64,000 bases of DNA from Argentina anserina (lineage: Eukaryota > Streptophyta > Magnoliopsida > Rosales > Rosaceae): the NCBI RefSeq assembly GCF_933775445.1, contig NC_065875.1, positions 11,855,001 to 11,919,000 of the forward strand, in the 5' to 3' direction. The notes under the pieces are model-generated. The model worked only from the letters and a program-made list of their open reading frames with translations. It was not told where the DNA came from and made no database searches. This document shows positions 38,315-50,894 of the stretch, in pieces (positions within the stretch are counted from its first letter, which is position 1; the number at the start of each line of letters is the position of its first letter). A program made the translations under genes and the position numbers.

Positions 38315-39988
38315 GTGATAAATGAGCATGGTATGCTAACTAGAGCAAAAAGAGGAATCCCGAAAAAGAAATGCTTTGTTGCTCTTCTTTCTCAGATCAG
38401 TAATGACCCTAGTGTTACAGAACCATCCAATTACAAAGAAGCTCTTCAGATTCCAGAATGGAAGGCTGCTATGGATGAGGAGTATAATGCTCTCATTCAG
38501 CAAAACACATGGTCTCTTGTTCCTTTTCCAACAGATAAAAATTTGGTGTCTTGCAAATGGATTTTTAAAGTCAAACGTAATACTGATGGTTCTATTGCTA
38601 GACACAAAGCAAGGTTAGTTGCTAGAGGTTTTTCTTAGGAATATGGAGTTGACTATGATGAGACATTCTCTCCTGTGATTAGACATACAACAGTTCGTTT
38701 AATTTTGTGTCTTGCTGCTCACAACAAGTGGAATTTACATCAGATGGATGTTAAAAATACATTTCTGCATGGATTACTCAATGAAGAAGTTTATATGGTT
38801 TAACCTGGTGGTTATGTGAATCAGTCAGTTCCTAATTTTGTTTGCAAGTTGAACAAGTCATTATATGGGCTGAAGCAAGCTCCAAGGGCCTATAATGAGA
38901 GATTTACAAATTTTCTGCCAAAAATTAGTTTTACCAGTTCTTATGCTGATCCTAGCCTGTTTGTCAAACAAGTTGGTAATGACTTTGTGTATCTGTTATT
39001 GTATGTTGATGACATAATCATTACACGGACAAATGAAGATATTATTGCAGAAGTCAAACTGAATTTACAAATTGAGTTTGATATGAAGGATTTGGGAAAA
39101 CTTCATTTCTTTCTTGGTTTGGAAATTGACTATCTGCCTACTGGTTTGTTTGTTTCTCAAAGAAAATATGCAAGAGATTTACTCCATAAAGCTGGTTTAG
39201 ATGATTGTCATGTCCATTCCACTCCTTGCAAATCAGGGTTGAAGTTGTTTACTAATGCAGGCTCTCCTCTACAGGCACATGACATTACTCAATTTAGGAG
39301 CTTGATAGGTTGTCTTCAATATTTGACTTTTACCAGGCCAAACATTGCTTTTGCAGTAAATTTTGTTTGTCAATTCCTTCATAATCCAACAGAAGTTCAT
39401 CTTCAAGCTGCAAGGAGGATTCTTAGTTATGTCAAGGGTACAATGAATCAGGGAATATTGTTCAAGCATGGTGACATCTCTGGATCATCTACTTCTAATA
39501 TGCATCTTCAAGCCTTTTGTGATGCAGACTGGGCTGGAGACCCAAATGACAGAAAATCTACTACTGGTTTTGTGATCATGCTTGCTAATAATCCCATTTC
39601 TTGGTGCAGTAAGAAACAAGGTGCAGTTTCTAGATCTTCTACTGAGGCTGAATACAAAAGTATGGCTGATACAACATCAGAGATTATGTGGTTAATGCAT
39701 CTTTTGAAAGATCTTCATGTTTCTCTTGTTTCTGTTCAAGTCTTACACTGTGACAATATATCTGCTCTGGCCATTGCTACCAATCCTGTGTATCACTCCA
39801 AATTGAAACACATAGAAGTGGATATTCATTTTACAAGAAATCAAGTCAAGGCAGGCTATCTCAAGCTTCAATTTGTATCTTCCAGAGACCAACTTGCAGA
39901 CATCTTTCCTAAAGGACTTTGCTTTCCTCAACATCATTATCTCTGCTCCAGCTTGAGGCTCCTCACTCCCCATCAAGCTGAGGATGGG

Positions 39989-40174
39989 TGTTAAGTCTAT
40001 ATTAGTAATTGATTAGCTTGTCTTAATCATTAGTTAATCATAGCAGGTGATTTACACGTGCCATTGCTTTGTATCAGAAACTATATAAGCTTGTATTCTC
40101 ACACTTTCTTCATTAAGCCTCAATACAAAGATTACTTTCTCTCTGTCTTTTATCATCTTCAAGCTTAGCTTTCA
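39989..40174 (+). repeat. 3' LTR of the 5.7-kb Copia element
   Basis: 186 bp, TG...CA. It differs from the 5' LTR at four positions (three transitions, one transversion). TSD GAAGC follows. Confidence 0.95.
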
Positions 40175-40179
40175 GAAGC

Positions 40180-41148
40180 TGTGGCATGCATATGATGAAT
40201 TTAGTATACAATATACATTATACACTAGTCGCTGATTTAGAATACTGATTAATAGGACATGAAAAAGCAAAAGATGGATTTAGAATGCAAGAAGAATAAT
40301 GTGTTTTTCTGTGGATCGGAGTTCTAATTGAGGTCGATTGCCTACACTTGTGGTCTTGTGCTCATTGCACACCCTTGGACGTACATTAATGTACTAATTT
40401 GATACAAAGATAGACTGACCATGCTTAAGTAGACTAGCTTGACTTGATCTCAAGTTATTTTACCTGCGTGACGAGCTACCTCTATATCAAATTTGAACTA
40501 TTTATACATTGATATAGATGAACCTGAGAATAAAAATACAGAAATAAACTTTACTACTCAAATCTCTTAGTCTGCCATTAGTCTCAACATGAAATCTAAT
40601 TCAACTGTGGAAATAGAGAACATTTTGTATATAGCTATCAGTGTCTTGCGTTGATGTCAGTTTGTATCTGATGTTTTGGTTTGTGATAAAAAGTAAAAAA
40701 CTTTTGCATTTCAGAGTGTCTTCAGCCATTTCTGGGTTTCTTTTCATCAAACTATCAAAGTTTGTTTTCGAGTTACAGGTCGTCCAATGAAGATCAGACG
40801 GCTCCTAATATGAGCTTAGTAAGACCTTGCAGTCCATGGCAATACTAAAGGAGTTTGTGGTTCTGAGTTAACTGACAAATCTAGCCTCAGATGACCATGA
40901 CATACAAGAAAAATCTTACTTTAAGTCAAGTCAATCATATATATGGTAACATGGTATACATGCATATAGCTAATCATCGAGTAAATATGTAATCCTCACA
41001 TTTGCTATACCCTGTAGCCACTCCTATTCTTATATGATGATTATCAGTTACAAAAAAAATTAGAATCAACAAATCAACAAACAAATGACTACTATTACCT
41101 CCACTCCGTATACCATTCCACTGCGTTTATGTACAATGAAGCAGCAAT
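40180..41148. other. Intergenic / 3' flank of the MACPF gene
   Basis: AT-rich, with no supported gene. On the minus strand the first few hundred bp below 41148 would be the 3' UTR of the MACPF gene. Confidence 0.4.
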
Positions 41149-42874
41149 TCACCAATAGTCTAACAAGGCAAACTTTACGTGCAGACCAATCCTCTGTCCC
41201 TCTTTTACTAGCTTAGCTGCTGTTACTAACCAGTGCCCAGGAGCATCATGTGGCCCTCGCACAACCTCAGCCGTGTCCACAAATTTCAGCAGCTTAGAAG
41301 AGCGATTCAGCACTGGAGGGCCTTCTGGATATACACCTGAATTAAGTGCAGCAGGATCCTGCTTTTGCTGATCAGTCGCTGCCTTTTGAGTGAAAGTAAA
41401 CGTAGTGCTAAGATTCGTAAGGAATGTTGATTTGTGAGAAGGCTCTGGCGACCCAGCCCATTCAGTCTTCCTGATTGAACAATTGGGTAGAAAGGTATAA
41501 TGCAGACGAAGGTGAAGTATTGTCTTTGGCCATTTTCCTTTGCTTAATAGCTGTGCTCCGGTTACGATATACACACCATTTGGATTTGCTTTCAACCAGT
41601 TGGGGTCATGTCCAACTACAGATGAACATATACTTGAGTATCTTTTCCATTTAATTGGCTCTAAGAATTCGCCACTTAACTCAGAATCATCAGAACCTCG
41701 CCACCAGCTTGGTCTTGATGTGCTTGTGTTGGCCAAAAAAACATCCATAGTATTTGGAAGGCTTGAGAGATGTTGCACATGAATGGCCAACCGATTGCAC
41801 TTTTTCCCTTCTAAATACAGGCGTAGGCCAACAACTGGTTTTTGATTGGTTGAAACCTGAAGTGGGGTAGAAGTTACTCAAGTCGGGATACAGATATGTA
41901 CCAAATTCAGTTGACAGGAAAGGACAAGCAAAGACATTATTGTAGTTTAGGACAGCCAAACTAAGTTTAAGATCTGATAAAAAGGATGGCAGACTTCAGT
42001 TGATTTCATTAATGGTTATGTCACTGCATGTTTGAACAGTAATACCCTAATTATGGAACAAAACCAATTACGATAAAGCAATCCCAAGAGATCCCCAATG
42101 GAATCGAAGATGGTAAACTGAGGCGACTGTTGGTAGTAGGTAGAAAGAACTGAACAACAGATTACGGGTACTGGACAGAGTGGACAGGTATCATATATAT
42201 TTTATTAACGTATTAGCATAACTTTCCTGAGAAAATAGCCCAGAAAAGCCTTTATATTCTATAATCTCATTCCATTACCTCTCATATTGTAGTTACTTCA
42301 GACTCAGAAAAGCAAAATAACCTTTTTTTTTTAATTACTACATATATGTCTAACTGCAGGCCATGATGACTAATTTTTATTTTGGTGTATGTGATCAGAG
42401 ACATAGAAACACACCTGCAGAGAGCTAACCAAGATCTTAGGGCCCATGAAACTGAATTGCAAAGATGGACACGACGCCCTCTTCCGTTGATGTGAAAGAG
42501 GAAGCTCACAAAACATTGGTGCCCATTGCCTAGGAACTTGGAACTCCAAGAAATGTTGTAAATCCTCTGCATCAGGCTTATCTGTGTTGATAATAAGAGA
42601 TCAATGTAAGTGCCTCTATCGTCTAATCATGGTCATAGGAAATTTATGGCAATTTTTGTTGATGAACAATATACAGATGGAGAAATTCAATGTAGGTAGA
42701 TATAAGAAACCGAGATTAACACCAAGTCAGCAAAATTAGCATAGTTCAGTGAAATATGAAAGTGAATATGTTGGTCCTATTAGAAACCAATCTTTACTCT
42801 CTCATCGGAGTACTTTAGATTTTAAATTTATCTTTATCTCAATTCATCGTCCATCATCTAAACTGTAGGATGAC

Positions 42875-42908
<34 letters not shown>

Positions 42909-45900
42909 TAGAAGAAAGCTTTAGCAAGTGGATATGGACTAAACTTCATAAAACTTTGAACAGCCTTATCCACTGGTTTGGGAGTGGACTACTTACAACG
43001 TAGGTACAAGTTGATTGCATGACTGAGATAGCCACTGCCTGGAAGGCCAGTAAGAAGAGAAGTGATGGGTACAAACTTAAAGAGGATCCCATCTGGTTCT
43101 GCGAGGACTGTCTGGAGCCAATTGGAGTGATTATTCAAGTAAACATCACCTCCTCTTTTTGAGCAGACAACTGTGAGACCCTGTTCCAAATTAGAAGAGG
43201 AAAAGGTTATTCATAGTCCACGATTGATGTCCGTAATATTGAAGTGTGTGAGTTCTTTGCTTACATCCTTGCTTGACGTTTCAGAAATTGTGGTTAAATG
43301 CATGGTGTTGGACTGCAAAATACGATCGAACACCTCCGGAATCTAAAGAAATAGATTAGTTCCATAAATCAAAGATGTTAAAGAAGAACGATCAAACATA
43401 TCAAATTAAAGATCAAGCATCATACTTTCTGTTTTCCATTTCTTGTATTTCCCCCAAGTAAAGAAGGCCCATCTGAGAATAGAAAATCTCCAAGATCCTC
43501 CAAGTGTCTTCTGAGATCAGCGGGTGGAACTGGCGAGGAAGATTTCTGCCTAACACAAAGTAAATCTTGACCTCCAACAGCCATCCCAACTATTATGTGT
43601 GTTCCGTATGAACGGATGAACCTGCACTATAAAGATGATCAGTACCAGGACAACACTAGGCCATTTCATGATTGACGACACTCTGCTTCCAATATCAATT
43701 ATATATGACCTGGCCCACTAATCCCATATAGCACATATGATCAACTATGCCCTAACGTGAATTCAAATTGTTATAGGGTCCTTTTTCATATTTAACTAAT
43801 AGACACAACCACTCAGTTTACTGATTCTTCTAACATTAGCAACCAAGTTAAAGCACAAAGCAGGGTAAGACTATCTATTACTTGTTATTACTCTTTGTAG
43901 AAGAACAGACAAAGTTCTCAAAAAATAAGAGAGCAATACAAGGAGTGCATCAGAAATCCCAACATAGTACGGAGGGAAAGATTAAATTTAGAGACTAGCA
44001 CAGAAAACATAGAAGCCACCCTCACTTAAAATAGCTACCATATTCATCCAAGTACAAGAAATGAATAGTCCCTGAAAACAGTCGTTACTGAATCCTATTG
44101 TAACCTTCAGTTTTCTTTTTCCTCACCATCATAACCAAAATAACTGAAAGGGGAACTGATAATTCCAAATTTTAACCAGACAGGAAATGATTATATCATA
44201 AAGAGCTAGCCATAAATGATTTCAAGCATATTTCTTTCCAGAGGTGCCATGGATTCTACAAATACTAAAGGTCTAAAGTACTATTCCCACTTACACCATT
44301 TATAATTTAAAATTAGAAATTCCAGAACAATTACTGACAGAAGTTTCTGAAGATGAACTAAAAAATTATTAATAATGCATGAAGAAAAGCATGTGGAACA
44401 GTCTGAAGCAAAAAAAGAAAAAGAAAAAGGATGTTTATTGATAATATAATAATAATTCATACTTCGATCTTCGGATGTGTAGATTTTGGTAAGGGTGTAT
44501 CGCATAAAAAATACATTTTAAGCTGTATTTAATATGCGCATATGATTTAAAATTACAAATGTATGACTCGTTTCTTTGAGTCCTTCCAATAAGAGACATG
44601 ATATTTAATGAGAAATCAATCGATAGACTGGTGATGGTGTCTACTCCATCTTCTCTCTAGTATATGATGGAGGAGAAATCAGAGTATGGTTGCAGCTGTA
44701 ACAACCATTTGACATCTAGAAAATAAGCCAAAATATAAGTTTTTTTCTCTTACTCCAATTTCCAGGTCAGATTGAAAATGGTAAAGCTGTGAATCTAACT
44801 GTTGAAGCCCACATACTGACAGAGAAGGATAATTTTGGGGTCAAATGACATTATAAAATCATAAGTGGGGTAAGAGTTGATGCAGGAGCTCAATACTCAG
44901 AAGGTCCCAAATCACCAAGTGAGACGTATGATGTGGAGAGACTATTAAAACCAAACTAAAGCTTCAGCTTTAAGGTGGAGAAGAAGTCTATAAAATGAGT
45001 ACCCAATTTATAAATTCCTCTAACAAATGCGTCAATTGTTTGTTTAATACACCATAGAGTATGCAACAGTTTCTATAGTTGTATATCGTCCTCTGATAAA
45101 TTTATAAATTCCTCTAACAAATGTGTCATTTGTTTGTTTAATACACCATTGTATATCATCCTCTTTTAAGGTTTCGTACTGTGCATCTGAGATAATATAG
45201 TTTCTAATCGCTGAATGTTCAAAAGTTTACCTAGACAATGCAGCTGGATCCCAGCGAGATGGAACAGATTTCTGTACTTTGTTTCGCAAAACAAGTGGAG
45301 ATGCTGTGAGGTGCAAATTGTACATTGAAATGAAGAAACCATCAAAAGCAAGATATTTTGTTTCTGCAGCATCTTGAAGCCAGTCTCCAGTTAAATCAAA
45401 AATGGAATTTAGATATCCTGAAGGTATTTTCCCTTGAACTGAAGATTTCTGATTAAGTAGCTCAGACATCTGCAAGAACATATTGTAATGAAACTACAAT
45501 GAATAGCTATAAAGCTTAAAATGCATTTGGTAAGCAATAACATATGCTAGATTGTTTCATGTAACAATGTCATAGATATATGGGTTATTACTTGAAATAA
45601 AAATTCCAGAAAACAAGAAAGAAAGGAAATAAGCATGCGAGGAGCAGCAATACACACAGGAACTAGTATCTTATATAGACAGTCACTCCATTGCTATAAG
45701 ATGTTTTAAATGAGACTCTCTGTGGTCAAATGTATATAGCATGATAGTATGAATTGCAAACTTCCAGGAACAGAAGGGGAAAACAATTAAAGATTAGTTA
45801 TGGTATAAACCCCAAAAAAACTGGCAAACTATTTCCTATCTATATTTGATACCATTAGTGCGCCAAGACCATTTAAGCTCTTATGCAAGGCCTTATTTTC

Positions 45901-46609
45901 CTGAATACACTCCCCCAGCTTTCTCAAAAGATCAGAACTATCTTCAGTTTTTCTTTAATGTCACGGAAGCTGATCATAGACAAATAGTTTATTGGAGCCT
46001 GGCTCAGACTACAAGTTTCATCTTACATATAACCATTGTATGTAGACTGCTAAGTCCTAATATCGAATTATCTTCTAGTGTATAGGGACTGACTTGAGTA
46101 TATTTAATTAAGGGTATTTTGATCATCTTCAGTAATTCTGCCTTACTTGGAAAGCTAAATTATCAGTATTTTCCACATTGAGTAATCAGTACCCCTTGAA
46201 AGCCATCTAAACCCAGAATGTTCAAAGTATTATCTGCAGTGTAGGCATTACAGCCTATGTCTTCCTGCAAGAGGTCCCTCTATAACCAGTTATATATCTT
46301 GTGCTGCAGGATTTGGGGATTGAGAGTTAAATTTACACGCAATTGAAGGATAAAAATCTCAAGTTTCGTTCTTTTCTCTTTCCTTGTTTATATGTCTCAT
46401 TTTGTTCCCCACCCTGCAGAGGGTTCTCTTATTTCTCTTTTCCTTTGTCTCTGATCAAATCTAATTTTAATCTCCGCAGCACCAAATCAAACTGGTTTCA
46501 TTTACCTGATCACCTCTATCTAAGAAGGCAGAAGAATTCTCTTTATTTTACTGGTTCCTTAACCTACAAAACCAGCTCGTTCAACTATGTTATGAACCCT
46601 CGTACCTAC

Positions 46610-46662
<53 letters not shown>

Positions 46663-47201
46663 CTCCCCCCCCCCCCCCCCCCACTAGCATTAGTCAGACT
46701 CACAGTAGAGTAGAAAGCTCGAAGGCTCACAATTGATGCACAAAGTAATAGAATTCAACTTGATAGACATGATAAATTAAGGATTTCAATCCAACAAGTA
46801 TTGGGCACCATAATTCTAGTATTAACTGCAAACACCAAACATAGAAGAATCAAGCAGTTCCCCACAAAACCCATGCACCACATCAAATCACAGAACAGAC
46901 GAAGAGGGTCTGTAAAACTCACCTGATTGAATTCAAGAACATCGGATTTGAACCGGATTCGATCCCCTTTATCACAATGAATATCCTGAGGAACACCATG
47001 AATGACAACACCCCCACCACTACCGCTAGGAATGACAATGTCCCTCTTACTCTCCTCATCCAAAACCACCAACCTCCCCTTACTCCCATCCAACCCCTTC
47101 GCAAACTTCAACCTGAAATCACTGCTCAAATCAAACCCCTGCCCAAGAGCCTCCAGAGCCCTCACCTCAATAGACTTCTCACAACCCTCCTCCATCCTCA
47201 T
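41149..47201 (-). CDS. MACPF domain-containing protein (At1g14780-like, CAD1/NSL1 family)
   Basis: Seven exons on the minus strand: 47201-46923, 45469-45231, 43621-43426, 43342-43265, 43180-42997, 42581-42415, 41856-41149; 1851 nt, 616 aa. An upstream in-frame ATG at 47231 would give 626 aa; I prefer 47201 or 47195 because the family starts close to the GxGFDL motif. The membrane-attack-complex/perforin signature is FIRSYGTHIIVGMAVGGQDL (from residue about 173). Other family blocks are ALGQGFDLSSDFRLKFAKG, RIRFKSDVLEFNQMSELLNQ, KIPSGYLNSIFDL, KPVVGLRLYLEGKKCNRLA, DPNWLKANPNGVYIVTGAQL and PGHWLVTAAKLV. Plant relatives CAD1 and NSL1 limit salicylate-dependent cell death, probably at membranes; this subgroup is less studied. 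Exon phases agree throughout and the gene looks intact. Confidence 0.92.
42873..42907. repeat. (TG)n microsatellite in MACPF intron 5
   Basis: About 17 TG units, between exons 5 and 6 of the MACPF gene. Confidence 0.9.
45006..45172. repeat. Tandem duplication (about 93 bp) in MACPF intron 2
   Basis: AATTTATAAATTCCTCTAAC starts at 45006 and again at 45099. Both units also share TTGTTTGTTTAATACACCAT and GTATATC(G/A)TCCTCT. Two copies, the second with a short internal deletion. Confidence 0.8.
46613..46682. repeat. (CT)n microsatellite followed by a C-run, in MACPF intron 1
   Basis: About 24 CT units, then CCCCTCCC and a homopolymer of about 20 C. Confidence 0.9.
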
Positions 47202-49211
47202 TTCTACTCGTCTCCTTCTTGTCTTTCTCACTTCTTAAGCTTTCCCACCAAAACAAATAAACAATCACAGGAAACAACACCAACCCATTTCCCAAAAGCA
47301 GCCAAAAATGTCTTCCCCTAGAGGATAGACGAGGTGGGAAAGCTCTGCAAATGGTCGTCTGCGTGTTTGAATAGAAGACCTCCCCTCTACTCTCTTTGTT
47401 TCTAAGAGACAATTAATCAAAAGAGTCTCCAAGTTTGGAAAGAGTCCAACTAACCCTGATTGAACAGAAGAGAAGAGAAGAGAAGAGAAGGATGGTGAAA
47501 GCAAACACTCAGTTACATAAGTTCCAATCATATCTTTCCAGTTGGTACAACTTATCTTTTTGCGTTGACATGTCTAGAAGAATGCTGAGGCTGCCTGCGG
47601 GGGGCTTTGGGAGTCAAGGATGCTTGCCAGGGCGGCATGCATTATTAGCAACGTTTGCATGTGCCCCAGTCAAACTTTGATAGGGATTCAGAACCAAAAT
47701 CTCATTATGTATTCATGACCAAAATCTCATTATATTCACGACCAAATCTCACTACCAATCTCTTGGTACGCAAAACATATGCAAACTTTGATCACATAAA
47801 CACTTATAAGTTACTTTGGTTTTTTTTTTTTGAAAGGAATAAGTTACTTTGCTTATAAGTCAAAGTGAAATTGGTGTTTGGTAACAAGAGTACATACACA
47901 CATGCATATCCAAACAGTGACATATAGCTAATTTGTTATATTTGGCTTCCCTTAAGAGATATACTAGTCACTCATTATTTGTATTTAGAAAATTAAAGAA
48001 AAAGAATACAATTGATTTTGTAGAAAGTGGGGTTAGTTATAAAAAGTGTAGTGGGACATAAAATATAAATTTATGGGATACATTCCTTTTATTTTTTATA
48101 ATAAATAAATATCTTGCAATTACCTGAATTATCCATATGAGTTTATTTATTCACAGAATTTATCAGTGGCTTTTTGGTAAAAATATTATGTTTTGGTTAG
48201 CGAGCCATGTTTGGATTATTAGAGTATAGAAGATTAGCTCCAACAACATAAGCTAAATTCTTTTTTTTTAATGGGCTAATTTCCTAGCTAATTACTAATT
48301 TTATAATGTTGGTAAGTCGTAGGGAGAGGGGGCGAGAAGGGTCAATTCATATAATTATCTGTATGATTAATTGAGTGAAGTTTGATGTAATACCATAATG
48401 ACCCTAGCTCCTGGTTGATTTGTAACATATGTCAATGAAGCATATTCAATTTTTTTCTTTAATTAAATTCCTAATTTTATCTCTTTATTTTCGTGTTCTA
48501 ATGTTTGATACATTCATTTTTTTGTTTTTTGTTTTTTTCATTTCAATTGAAAAAACCATAATAAAAATCAGTCTAGTAAGGTAATTTTAGAAAGTTATGT
48601 ATATGTTTCTAGTCTAGCTATTAAACATTTTACATTGAGTAATTAGGTTGTCATAGCTATTTTATATTTGACCCTCCTAATTATGGAATTTCCAGCTACG
48701 CGCCCACGACCACAACTAGTTTAATTAACTCGAAACAACCTCAACAAAAAATCAAAATGTTCATGAACTATATAAGTATTTAACACAACCGTGCCTGCAC
48801 AGGAATCTCTAAACCATGCAGCACATCATACATCAAGCTTTGTCTCTCTTTAGGTTTAGGAAGAGAGTTATGAGCTAGGAAAAGGTTAACATGTCAATGG
48901 CGTTAATGAGTCAGGTCCTTTTTGGTTCTTTGCTTCTTTTGCTTCATAGTACCACCTAATTATGCTAATGCTCATCATATGCAAAGTTTCAGACCCAGGC
49001 CAGGTCTTAGAAGTTAGAACTTTTGTTTCTTAGAAGTTAGAACTTAGAAGCATGCTCATGCTACATTCTACGAAAGGCGGCTCTGGATATTTTTGTATGA
49101 TTTTCTATTTGGTAGTGGAAAACAATGTCCCAACGCAAGTCACAGTTAGTCTGACATGTAACGCATATATAGACTCGAATCAGATCATATAACTCTACGT
49201 ACTAATTAACT
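47202..49211. other. Intergenic: MACPF promoter region and AT-rich spacer
   Basis: The first 300 bp are upstream of the MACPF gene and are partly copied at 53690-53800. A pentamer tract (AGAAG)n lies at 47466-47490. The rest is AT-rich with no gene; at 48230-48330 a small imperfect inverted repeat (CCAACAACATAA / TTATAATGTTGG) may be a MITE relic. Confidence 0.4.
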
Positions 49212-50008
49212 TAAGAAAACTTGCTTTGGGTGCAGGTGGTGCTTGCGGTTACCAGGATCGACGTCGTTCAAGAAGGCTATGGCCTCGACACGGTGGCTAT
49301 AAGCGACACCTTGTTCAACGACGGCCAGTCGTGTGGTGCATTTACGATTTTTAGTGTGAAGACTACTCCCCGCAATGGTGCAAGAAGCCCGGGCAGCCAA
49401 CTCTGCATGTTACAGCAGCCAACCATTGTCCCCGAACTATAACCTTCCGAGTTATAGCCAATAATAATCACGACAAGCCCGTAGAATAACTGAATGAGTA
49501 CAACTGTGCAAGGCAGGCATATGCATAGTTCCAATCATATACCGCAAGTATTTATATACATGCATGATTAGTCTCTTAATTCTTCATCCTTCAGTGACGA
49601 GATTCAAAGTCTCCTAAAGTTTAAACGTACATATATATATAGAACTCTCTCTAGAATAAGCATACATGTAAGATGTTACAAGATTACAATTAGGGTATGT
49701 ATATGTATATAAGTTGTTAGTGAATAGTGCTTACTTGTATGCAGGGTTCCTTGTCAAAAGAGATAAGGCATGCATATGCGATTCACATTAACCCGATTTC
49801 GATCCTTACTACAACGAAGTTTTAGTGTGGAACGTTGCAGGTGCCGGAGATGTGATCAGCGTGCAATTGAAGGGCGACGTCAGGCTCAAATGGATAGCGA
49901 TGAAGCGAATGTGGGGTAAGAGGTAGATTACTGATGCAAGGTTGGTTGGGGAGTCTCTGACCTTCAGAGTCGAAGCAACTGATAACTGATAAGAGACGCT
50001 CGACTTCA
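49212..50008 (+). pseudogene. Alpha-expansin pseudogene
   Basis: Pieces of an expansin appear in order but in different frames. First comes GGACGY (from about 49236), then GYGLDTVAISDTLFNDGQSCGA (49280-49341, read in two parts), which matches the GYG...ALFNxGxxCGAC block. Next is PQWCKKPGQPTLHVTAANHCP (49367-49430), the WC-PG-x4-V-TATNFCPP block. After a gap with an intron-like AG boundary near 49745 come GVPCQKR and [14 protein letters not shown] (49846-49890), then WIAMKRMWG and LVGESLTFRVEATD (to about 49986), the C-terminal CBM63 part. Frameshifts, a missing HFD-type catalytic segment and internal stops make it non-functional. Expansins loosen cell walls at acid pH. Confidence 0.82.
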
Positions 50009-50033
50009 TGGCACTAGAGTCATATCCGTGCAT

Positions 50034-50894
50034 CGTGTTAATTTATCGTACTTATCATCTTATAAATAAAATTTATTTATCATTATATGTTTTATTTTAA
50101 TTTTTAAAGGCTTATTCGTTCTGATTATTTTTTAAACAATTATTTTATGTAATTGTGTTTGATAAAAATAGTATTTTAAGTAAAACATAATTTAGTGATT
50201 TTTAAAGGGTGTTGACTTTATAGTAGTAGAATATAGCTCTAGGAACTGGCAGTTTGGTCAGACATTTTAAGGCCAAAAATTCTGATAAGAAACACAAGAT
50301 TTAACACATGAAGTCAATAGAACCTTTCAAATCTAAATTAACTGCAGCTCCTAGTGCTTTCAAATCTTATAATCAAGCACAAGTCTCGGGTGGATCAGAG
50401 CAAAACTTGTAATTAAGAACATAATTGTTGAATATAACATCGATCAGAGCAAAACTTTGGGTAATTCCCTATAATTCTTGTTAACACCTCCCTTGAACAG
50501 GGTAATTCCCAGCGGGATTTCCTCTCATTCTAACCGCTAGATCTGCCGAACTGAACCCAACACGGTAGTGCACTGAGCTGGCAAGGTAGGTCACACCACC
50601 TCTAGTTTAGGCGTGGACGGCGCCTCCAAAGTAGCTCGCCGAAGCAATAAAAACAAACTATACGAGTACTCTTCCACATTGGGAAATAGAAGCAATACTT
50701 CCCCTAATACGCCTATAAAAACAGTCAGAAACCTCTTTAAAAATGTAACGTATTCTTAAGTCCTTAACTCACGAGCTTAAGTCTTGAGCCGGATCCTAAC
50801 TTAAGTTTCGGAAAGTCATAGGCTGGCGCACCACTAATCCTTGAACTTAACCCTGAATATGTGCAGGTTAACTGGACCAAGAGGATACAAGCTG
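50034..50894. other. Intergenic sequence
   Basis: AT-rich to about 50480, more balanced after that. No domain or repeat recognised. Confidence 0.3.

Larger units (their letters stand above)
32273..39994 (+). pseudogene. Copia gag-pol polyprotein, interrupted by a hAT element and two stop codons
   Basis: The frame runs 32273-35505, is broken by the hAT element, and resumes exactly in frame from 38315. Domains in order: UBN2-type gag (LDDTNYPFWLFRIESFLRG); two CCHC knuckles (CQWCNKTGHVAKNC, CQYCGKSGHVASRC); protease FWLADTGATNHM; pre-integrase LWHKRLGHP; integrase (HSDVWGPAP, FRSDGGGEY, QNGVSERKNRH); reverse transcriptase with LLLYVDDIIIT; RNase H (FCDADWAGDPNDRKSTTG, SSTEAEYKSMA). After the hAT site there are two nonsense codons: TAG at 38636-38638, where the family has Q in ARGFSQ, and TAA at 38801-38803, where Q is expected before PGGY. 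Both fit single C-to-T changes (CAG, CAA). The last codons run into the right LTR. Confidence 0.93.
31677..40174 (+). mobile_element. Ty1/Copia LTR retrotransposon (5.7 kb) with a nested hAT element
   Basis: Two 186-bp LTRs (31677-31862 and 39989-40174), TG...CA, with 5-bp target duplications GAAGC at 31672-31676 and 40175-40179. The PBS follows the left LTR at once (TGGTATCGAGAGCC, 31863-31876), and a purine-rich tract (AGGATGGG, 39981-39988) precedes the right LTR. I count 4 differences in 186 bp between LTRs (about 2.2%). Without the hAT insertion (2817 bp with one TSD copy) the element is about 5.7 kb. Short LTRs and the gag type suggest the Ale/Retrofit lineage; that assignment is inference. 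Confidence 0.95.

Noticed and set aside
47435..47680. 81-aa frame with an AGAAG repeat upstream of the MACPF gene
   Set aside because: Low complexity at the start and no recognisable domain; it lies in the promoter area of the opposite-strand gene.
48230..48330. Small MITE-like inverted repeat
   Set aside because: Arms of about 12 bp with mismatches in AT-rich DNA and no target duplication; too weak to call.
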